This document shows positions 56,801 to 64,000 of a DNA stretch of 64,000 nucleotides, in pieces. Under the pieces are notes generated by a model that was not told where the DNA came from, did not search any database, and worked only from the letters and a program-made list of their open reading frames with translations. Origin of the DNA: Isoetes taiwanensis (lineage: Eukaryota; Streptophyta; Lycopodiopsida; Isoetales; Isoetaceae); contig JAJEKV010000013.1 of NCBI GenBank assembly GCA_021234155.1, forward strand, positions 10,581,240-10,645,239. Direction: 5' to 3'. Both the position numbers and the translations under genes were made by a program. The number at the start of each line of letters is the position of its first letter. The stretch's first letter is position 1.

Positions 56801-57552
56801 TAAAATTGGACGAGGTGGATAGGAGTCAGAGATTTGACTGCGAAACCTTAAAAGGCTCGAGCAAGTTTCATGCCATTCGACCAGTGCAGAGATTAGACCC
56901 TAGCCAAGTTGCCCACATGAATTTTTCTTGCTTTTGTCATGCTTGTTGGAAGGGAAAGTATAGCAAGTTGCATGAATAGGTCTCGAATTGGGACATGGCA
57001 ATACTCTGAGCTCAATCCTGGTGTGCTAGATTTAGCAGAATTGGTGGATGGCCCTGTTTTTGAGGGTGATGCAGATTGGAAGTCAGATATTATTGATATT
57101 GGCGATAATTTTGTTTGTAGTAGCGTAATTTGGAAACAAAGAAAATGCTGATTTTTTACTTGCTTAGATGCACGAAAAGTAAACATGTAGTGGAGAAAGC
57201 ATTTAAGGATCCTTGGGGCCAACATTTTGCCAGAAAGGAAGTTGTCTTAACAGGTACTTGGTATGAAAATCTTGGCAATGGGATGTTCGAGTTGTTAAGA
57301 AGAAAACCAGATGCCAATGTATACAGCCACTTGGTCACAACATGCAATTTTGAGTTGATCCACAAAGGTGGTGACATGTACTATTTGACAGAACACCTAC
57401 ATGAAATGATCATGGATAGTTTGCCTGACATGTCTACAATAACAGTTGATGTTGCTGGAAGTTCTGGAAGCAGTGGTCAAGAACAGGAAGATGACATTGT
57501 GACTGCACCATGTAAGAAAATATCGAAGAGGTCAAAAAATTCTGCTCCTTGA
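53888..57552 (+). pseudogene. Multi-exon transposase-like gene, SDGC / HGKG / GEHDG family
   Basis: Exons with GT-AG introns: 53888-54871, 54952-55389, 55762 to about 56386, one or more short exons including 56527 onward, and 56787-57552. The N-terminal part has a CNSNGNCNCD stretch and a basic coiled region (ERRRLEAERKRIWRQKKR). Next come helical blocks (KKVVENLKSSFDSHKLARR, RTFNLSRNIVSAARTRRVF). A Cys/His cluster follows (CCCVHH, DCTCNCVVCGSGPICLAK, LTCPKAETEEWYKHEC). Then the core: MIDFA-stop-NYTFKIQQEI, SLHWRNDQYSILVHITYR, WSGRLP (a shifted SDGCP) near 56261, CNYFGSYHGKG (56356-56386) and GEHDGVG (56527-56545). The C-terminal part has FDCETLKGSSKFHAIRP, FCHACWKGKYS, FYLLRCTKSKHVVEKAF and VYSHLVTTCNFELI. 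One frameshift near 54425 and a few stops break it. The RNase H-like nuclease role is inferred from spacing of invariant Asp/His/Glu. The family has no name that I can give. Confidence 0.7.
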
Positions 57553-57599
57553 TTCTGATTAAACAATAGTTGGTGGCAATGATCATCCTTCTGCATAAC

Positions 57600-57860
57600 T
57601 GACGTTAGCAAGCAGACCAAGGGCTTTGGAAATGATAATGAAAAGAATAAAAGAATGAGACCAAGGGTTCATGTACAGCAGTAAGAAATGATAATGAAAA
57701 GAATAAATTCTTTAATGTTGGTTAATTTTGAGTAAGTTATGTTCGATTAGAGGTAAGTTATGTTCGATTATGTTCGATTGCATGGTTTAAGATTTGTACA
57801 TGGTTTAAGATTTGCATGGCTTATGTATATTTGCATGGCTTATGTATATTTGCTGTTCTT
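57600..57860. repeat. Nested short tandem duplications
   Basis: GAAATGATAATGAAAAGAATAAA occurs at about 57628 and 57686; GTAAGTTATGTTCGATTA at about 57733 and 57752; CATGGTTTAAGATTTG at about 57782 and 57801; GCATGGCTTATGTATATTT at about 57814 and 57834. They fill the gap between two convergent genes. Confidence 0.88.
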
Positions 57861-57894
57861 CATCCTCTGATTTAAATTTCGTTTGCCAATACTT

Positions 57895-58636
57895 TCACAA
57901 GAAGGTGGCTTCTAAATCCAAGTAATCTTTCTTCTTCTCTTCTGCCATAGCAGCTAAGGACTCTAACAGTTTGTCGGAACTGGCCAAACTGCCTTCAATT
58001 CGGAGCAGTTCTTGCTCCTTCTCACGTAATGTCTGCTCAATCTCATTTTTTTCATTAAGAAGACGCTTCATTTCACAACTAATGGTGGTAATGTTCCCCT
58101 CAAAAGAGTCCACTGTTGGACCTCGTCTCCGTTTATTGATATCATTGGAGCACTTTAGGGACTCTGCTGCAAATTTTGCCCAATCTACCTTGTAAGCATT
58201 TGGAGCAGCCTGGGCGCGGAAGGTATGAGACCATGCAAATGCTCAGGCAAACAATGTTCTAACTTCTGAATTCTTAAGGCCTCTCTGGTACACTCGAAAG
58301 ATGAGATCATGCAATTCGTCTTCAAATTGTGGCTGGATTTGAGAAACATGCAGTTTACCACCACGAAGATGGGACTTCCATACCATTTCAAATTCTTGTG
58401 GACTGACATCCTTCTTCTTGACCGTCCTAGCTTGGCGGCCATTGTTGGATAAACCCCTAAGGATGTGGAATTCCTCCTTGTTATTGGCAATAGGAAGCTG
58501 AAAAAAATGTCAAGCTAATAAGTATGTGTATAGAGCCGCATGCATATTAGTTTTCTTGCCAAATAAGTACCTTTTCTCGTGACGTGAACATCTCACAATC
58601 TACACGTTATGCTTTAGTGTTGTACATGTAGCAGCC
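57895..58636 (-). pseudogene. Two-exon gene with C-terminal coiled coil, family unknown
   Basis: Exon 58636-58571 (GCYMYNTKA-stop-RVDCEMFTSREK) joins through a clean 73-nt GT-AG intron (58570-58498) to exon 58497-57895. The joined frame reads LPIANNKEEFHILRGLSNNG, RQARTVKKKDVSPQEFEMVW, SHLRGGKLHVSQIQPQFEDE, a stop after RTLFA, then WSHTFRAQAAPNAYKVDWAK and a strongly helical tail (EMKRLLNEKNEIEQTLREKE, LESLAAMAEEKKKDYLDLE). Splice signals keep the frame, and only two stops interrupt about 220 codons, so decay is recent or partly technical. It converges on the transposase-like gene with their ends about 340 bases apart and could be its companion ORF or an unrelated host gene. Confidence 0.55.
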
Positions 58637-61600
58637 TAAAATTTCCAAATGAACAACAACAATCTACCTAGCATAAAAAAATTATCAGAAAAGACAGCAA
58701 AAATATTAGAGATTTATTTCATAAAAATTGTTACCTGGCTCCATGAAGAAATTAAGCCTTGCTTCGAAGAATCCGTTAACCTGCTTAAACAATTGGTTGC
58801 ACAAAAATTTGAGACACCATTAAGAAGGAAAGTTTAATTGATAACCAAGTTAAATAGAGGCATCAAAATTTAATCCAAACATAGGTTTTAAAGCATGCAA
58901 ATTGTAGAGGACATAGTAACATTCACATTGCTTAGTTCTAGAAATGCTGGGATTTTTTAGAAAAGAATCTATTCTGTGCAGATAATTTCACTTTACCTGA
59001 AATGCAGAGATAACATCAATTTTAGCCTAAAATCCTGGCCTGAGAAAAAACCATGCATTAGACTTCTGAAACATGTTTATATTCACAAGTTCTTCCTTCA
59101 ACGATGCAGATTATGAAAGAATAGCAAAAATGAAACCGACTACATGTTACCTGGAGAGCTGCCTCAAGAAATCCGGTCTCTTCGAAATAGGTTCTCCCGC
59201 TCTCGAGCCTTCATGCCATTCTGTCCCTTCAAAAAAAAAAAGGGAAGCCCTTCCGCCCGTCATCGAATTTCTTTGCATACGTCGAGACAAGCACAAAAAA
59301 AAGTGCTAAAAAGTGCTACAATTTCGTTTTTTTGCTTAGGTCTAGCATTTTTTCACCCATATGGCATTCAAATATTCGGACATATTGTGTTTGTTGACGA
59401 TTCTCCATTATTATTATCATCATATCATATCACATAGATTTGAAATGGGATTATGTTATGTTTTGAAATTAGGAAACGTGCCCATTTAGTTCCATATAAA
59501 TAAAGAGTGTTATCAAATGTTTGGACATGGTTCAGGCTACTTGAGGTGCTCGACTTTGCACTCCTCATATTCCTAAGGTAGCCCTCTTGCTCATTGCATT
59601 GCTAAGTCTCCCCTTCTCATCCATTTTTTCCTCTTATAATGTTATAGGCCTATACTATTATTTGTTATTTCAAGTTATTAAACATAACTCAAGTTATTTA
59701 GATGCTCAATGTTTTATGAGTTGACAACGGCCCTTCATTTCAGATGGGCATGCCATTGCCGGAGGCCATTGTTATGATGACGTCTAAGATAAAAAAATTT
59801 CTATATATAACAATTAAAGGGAAGGGAGATGAGTTATACCACGTCGAGTGTGGTTGTCAGAGCTTCTTTTTGATACATTATCTGTGGATCGTTTTCTCCC
59901 TAATTCCCTTCTTAATAAACTAGAAGTAATGGAAACAAATTATCCATCTGGCTTCATATTCTACTACCTTGAAAAATACATGGGTTGTGGCTCCCTTGGC
60001 CCTGTAGGCATCTTCAAAGTGGAGGCGAAATGGTGGATGGTAGGATAGAGGTTGGGATATTCAGTTACAGTTAATTTAGTAGTTGACAGTTGGTCATGTG
60101 TGGATTATCGAATGTACTTTGAATATTTTAATACTGATATTGGCACATATTTAATGTTACGCGGAGGTGTGGGGTTTGATATGTGCATGTTTAGATCTAT
60201 TTTAATTTGGTTTTTCACTCTTGCATTGTAGTACATGGCAGAATTAGTTGAAAGGACCGCTGAGGCTATAGTTGTAGATAATGGAATTGATGAATCCTCA
60301 ACTGCACATATGAATACACATTTGAACAATAAAAAGAAGAGCTACAATGTATCTGGGATGACTATTGGGAAGCGCAATCTGCAGAAGTACAGAGGAAATC
60401 AGATTGCCTTGCATATAGCATCATATAGGAAGCGTACTCCTCAAGTGATGACGAAGAAATTGCAGCCACAAGTGGATAGACATGTATTATAAGATACATA
60501 TTTGTGAGACGATGGCGTGATCGAGGAAAAAGACTTTTAGATGAATTGATCACTTTGTGTGCTTGTGATATTTAGATAATCATGCTATTAATATGGATGT
60601 ATTATAAGACACATATTTGCAAGACGGTATATGCTAGCAGTATAAGCCGATTATAAGATATATATATTATGAGATGAATTGCAAATTATGCCATTTTATG
60701 CTACATAATAAATAGACAATATTTTTTAAATGTTAAAGTAATGATCTATGTTGTAGAAGGAACGATGAATTGTATTAGACCCATCACAAGATATATGTTG
60801 TGAGATGAATTGCAAATTGTGTCGTGCATATTCACACGGGGGGTGACTCCGGGCATCGAGGAGTCGTTGGATGAGCATATATGCCTTTTATTCCTCGATC
60901 TAGACCGGTATATAGATCCTCGTTTGTGGGGTATGCCAGTGCACAAGTTTTGGTATCTTCAGATATAACATAGTTTATAAATACTATAAGATTTGAGACA
61001 ATGTAATATATGGTGTTGATTTTGTACATGTATAACATGATTTTAAGGGCTCTCCTTCCCCCTAAATCACCCCCGTGTGAATATGCACCCAAACCAAAGG
61101 GGGATTAAGGGGGAATTTTATTTTTAAGTGTGGAATGCAATGGTTTGTATTAATTAATGTTAATGGTAGTTATGTGTTGGTAGTTATGCTAAAAAATGTT
61201 TTTGGCCCTTCGGGCCCCAAGAAAGGAGGTAAACTTTAATGGCCTTAGGAATTGTGTAAAGATTGATGAAAAAAATAGAAAAGCATTTAATACAAACCAA
61301 ACAGTTGCATAATTCTCATCATATGATTATGTGAGAATCGATAGAAATATCAACATATTGCCACAATTTATTGAACTTACATGGCATAGCAAATACTGTA
61401 GCATCAATATAAACATATTGAATATGCGTGGCATAGCGAATACTGTAGCATCAAACACTCCTTTGAGATTTAATAAACGTGTGTGAATAGGGACGACATT
61501 TGTCTACTTAATGCTTATAAATTTGGTAGCGTAAATCAGATTAATGAAACAATGCATGCCGACCTTCAAAATACCAAAGAAGATTGTTTAACACCCAAAA

Positions 61601-62018
61601 GAATAAATATTTCAAAATGTGGTATTCCTACTAGATCTCGTAAACATTATGTACCGGGTTCTACATTAAATAGCAAACAAGATAAAGGGAAAAAAACGGG
61701 TAATAGAGGCGGTTGAGGCCCCGATCTTGAAGCCCGATCTTGCATGTTAACAGGATTTCCTTCAAAGATCACCACGTAAAATACATTCATTTCAAAATAC
61801 ATTCATTTCCATGGATCGTGGCGTGATAACATTGGTGCGCTTACGCGACAACCTATTTTCAAAACGGATGTCTCACTTCTAATAACAAACCCACTCTCTC
61901 GAACACACAATTGCACCCTCATGCCCTGAATATACCAAGGCAAGGGTTACAATTTATAAACCGATGGAGGAATGAAAATGATATAAATGGAATCCTAGAT
62001 ACCTCGTGAGATGATCAA

Positions 62019-62023
<5 letters not shown>
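58637..62023. other. No recognised gene; unidentified frames
   Basis: Plus-strand frames 59848-60048 (YYLEKYMGCGSLGPVGIFKV), 60235-60492 (MAELVERTAEAIVVDNGIDE) and 61483-61716 (CGIPTRSRKHYVPGSTLNSK) are protein-like, but I cannot assign them. Repeats of TATTATAAGA(T/C)ACATATTTG with GA(C/T)G at 60486 and 60600 and ATGAGATGAATTGCAAATT at 60670/60800 crowd the 60.5-60.8 kb interval. Confidence 0.4.
60717..60777 (+). repeat. Direct repeat shared with window end (unit 1)
   Basis: TATTTTTTAAATGTTA followed by AATGATC and GGAACGATGAATTGT matches 63924-63984 over about 60 bases. It may be the terminus of an unidentified element. Confidence 0.7.
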
Positions 62024-62049
<26 letters not shown>

Positions 62050-62050
62050 T
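62024..62050 (-). mobile_element. Poly(T) run marking a minus-strand retroposon tail
   Basis: Twenty-seven T residues are followed by GAAGGCAAGATATTTATGCAAAGG and, within 100 bases, by frequent A/T-rich 3'-UTR-like sequence. This resembles the reverse complement of plant LINE 3' ends. The minus-strand frame upstream (62122-62466) has no RT motif, so the element is very short or too decayed to name. Confidence 0.4.
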
Positions 62051-62899
62051 GAAGGCAAGATATTTATGCAAAGGTTTATTGCAGCTTCTAGGCACTTTAT
62101 TGCCCTTTGTTGTTCGGGGACTCAAAATTTATGGTTGAGCCTCGAATTCATGGTGCACCCATCAAGATATCGGATGTAATAGTCCCGAGAGACAAGCAAA
62201 GACACTAGTGAGTGTGAGACGCCTAAAAGGCAACCAAAGATCCAACTTGAAATTATAATAAGTGCACTTTCTTCCTCTAATCCGAACAAAGCAAAAGCAA
62301 ACATCAACAGAAGCTTTGAAATACGAGAGGTGTCGATCAAGAAAAAAAGCATACTTGGCAAGCATGGTGTCCAAGACAAAACAAAACGCATTTTGGTAAG
62401 CATAGGTCCGTCACGACAGAATGAACATTCACAATAGAATAAATCTCGATGCAAAGTCCGGAGCATTCGATGAGAAGCTCACGACAACAACAAGAACCCT
62501 AAAATGCGTAAACACAAAACATAAAACCATTCATTTACCAATTTGTACTACTTGCCTTCATTGGATAAAGCTGCAAGGCTTGATGCAGATAGTCCAAGGA
62601 CTCAAAAATCTACTTCTTCGTCAAGAAAATTGCCGAAAAAATAAAGTAAAAAACCGAACCTTTTTGAGACATCGAGAAGTTAAAAGATACATGTTGTCCG
62701 CATACGGAACTTAACATCCATCAACTGTTGACCTTAAAGGAGAAACATCCTCAATGTCATTTGGTATCAAGGCACCATGTAGGTCCGGGGCGTTAGAATA
62801 AGTGCCATTCAAAGATAGTCCTATTATTATCCACGACTTACGTCATTTGTCACATTGGACTCCTTTTCGTCTTTGCTGCCGCTTTTTCTACAAAGCTGC

Positions 62900-63364
62900 C
62901 TATTTAGGGTACAAAATGTGATCACTTATCTCAGTAGGCATTCTAGGATGAAATTGGATGAATACAATGTTTCGACCCAATAATACGGGGGCATAGCCAT
63001 GACGCTTGGAGTTCCGTTTCCAAAAGCTCAATATCCTTCTCATTCGCTTGAGCAGTGCAGTAGCATGGCTAACAAGATCTTCAAAAGGCAAAGTGCATAT
63101 ACTCATAGACTTTATAATGTCAATGTCGTTAGTAAGAGATACGATTTTATCATTCAGCTTTTGAACAAAAGCAGCTGTTTTCTCACCTGGAAATAAACGT
63201 GAGGCTCTCAGTCTATAAGGAAGGAAAAACACACCTGAAGGGAACACAGAAAAATTACCGGAGTTCGGATATGCAGGCATCTGGCAAGCTCTATGTAGAG
63301 CTTTGCATGACGACTCCAGACGTGAGCAAAAGGTCTTGAGGTCAGAACAAAATGTAGCGGCCAT
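62900..63364 (-). other. Unrecognised 154-codon ORF
   Basis: ATG start at 63364. The sequence begins MAATFCSDLKTFCSRLESSC and includes FPGEKTAAFVQKLNDKIVSL and FEDLVSHATALLKRMRRILS, a helical, basic-ended composition that looks like protein. No conserved domain is recognised, and there is no adjacent exon I can join. In this AT-rich context a 154-codon frame from ATG is longer than most chance frames, but not decisive. Confidence 0.3.
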
Positions 63365-63526
63365 GGCAGGACTTCAATAGGCTTTTCGAATTTCTGTAGC
63401 AGACAAGCAGACCGTGACATGCAATTCTATATGTCTTCAAGGGGTACAATGGTGGAACCGTCTGAAGAAATCAGACCTCCTATTTGCAGATCTCTTCAGT
63501 GCTTTAAAGCAACGTCATACAGATAG

Positions 63527-63622
63527 GATAGGAAAACTTGGCCCAAGATCTGAGTTTCAGCATAAATTACACTATGTCACAAACCCGGATAGGAAACCTT
63601 GGCCCAAGATCTGAGCTTCAGC
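63527..63622. repeat. 61-bp-period direct duplication
   Basis: GATAGGAAA(A)CTTGGCCCAAGATCTGAG(T/C)TTCAGC is present at 63527-63562 and 63588-63622. Confidence 0.92.
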
Positions 63623-63923
63623 GGAATAGCAAGAGTCGTAAACAGAGCCCATAAGAAATCGAAACTTTTACCCTAAAATTTTACCTAAAGTAAACAGGCC
63701 CGAGCCTTGCATGGCACGCCTCCTTATAAAAATAATAGAAAAAAAAACAAAAGGAGTAAACCATTGCAGAATTGAATTTTGTCAACAATAAATGTGATGC
63801 GTACTCTATAAATACTAATTAGTAGATCTTGTGTAATACGGCCATCAAATCTCATAAAAACCATAGAAAAAAATGTATAAAAATCTAAAACAAACCCCCT
63901 GTTATAATGCTAGATATTGATAG

Positions 63924-63984
63924 TATTTTTTAGATGTTATAAATAATGACTCATGTCTTAGAACGAACGATGAATTGTGTTAAT
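63924..63984 (+). repeat. Direct repeat shared with 60717-60777 (unit 2)
   Basis: TATTTTTTAGATGTTATAAA through GAACGAACGATGAATTGTGT. If the two copies bound one element it would be about 3.2 kb long and include the poly(T) scar and the 154-codon ORF. This is speculative. Confidence 0.65.
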
Positions 63985-64000
63985 AATGCCATTTCTCTCT

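Noticed and set aside
61483-61716. Plus-strand frame considered as an organelle-derived insertion
   Set aside because: I could not match it to any plastid or mitochondrial gene that I know, so it is left unassigned.

Overview
This window is nuclear DNA of a land plant. The evidence is a nuclear-type tRNA-Ala(AGC), plant-style GT-AG introns, a peroxisomal acyl-CoA oxidase fragment, a plant-type aspartic protease fragment, and several plant-type non-LTR retrotransposons (LINEs). The style of the GC-rich LINEs and of the transposase-like genes makes me favour a non-flowering plant (fern, lycophyte or bryophyte), but that is a guess. I see no convincing complete single-copy host gene. Almost everything recognisable is a mobile element, a broken gene or a repeat, set in AT-rich DNA.

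Layout. 0-3 kb: two unrecognised candidate exons, a Helitron-like 3' end and three consecutive exons of an acyl-CoA oxidase (minus strand). 3.3-8 kb: long polypurine tracts, a direct duplication with palindromic cores and a 50-bp minisatellite. 8.1-9.9 kb: 5'-truncated poly(A) LINE (plus). 10.9-12.5 kb: GC-rich LINE on the minus strand with a 468-codon open RT C-terminal frame and a pentanucleotide tail. It abuts a 76-bp tandem array. 15.9-17.3 kb: a poly(A) LINE on the minus strand that truncates the aspartic protease fragment.

17.0-27.6 and 27.6-38.9 kb: a head-to-tail duplication of about 11 kb. Each copy carries the protease fragment, a tRNA-Ala, a Helitron-like end, a transposase-like pseudogene and matching minisatellites. 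The copies differ mainly by small indels. Copy 2 also has a private inverted-repeat insertion and a nested 202-bp duplication. 42.3-46.2 kb: a longer relative of the 10.9 kb LINE with endonuclease and RT remains. 46-53.9 kb: no recognised gene.

53.9-57.6 kb: the most interesting locus, a multi-exon transposase-like gene (plus strand). It has a basic N-terminal region, a Cys/His cluster and a core with SDGC-type and HGKG...GEHDG motifs. The pseudogene at 22.9-25.9 kb (and its duplicate at 34-37 kb) is a divergent member of the same family. A convergent two-exon reading frame at 57.9-58.6 kb ends 0.3 kb away. 58.7-64 kb: repeats, a poly(T) retroposon scar and unrecognised frames.

The genes do not form a pathway. 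They record successive insertion, duplication and decay. All identifications come from reading translations by eye; no search was run.
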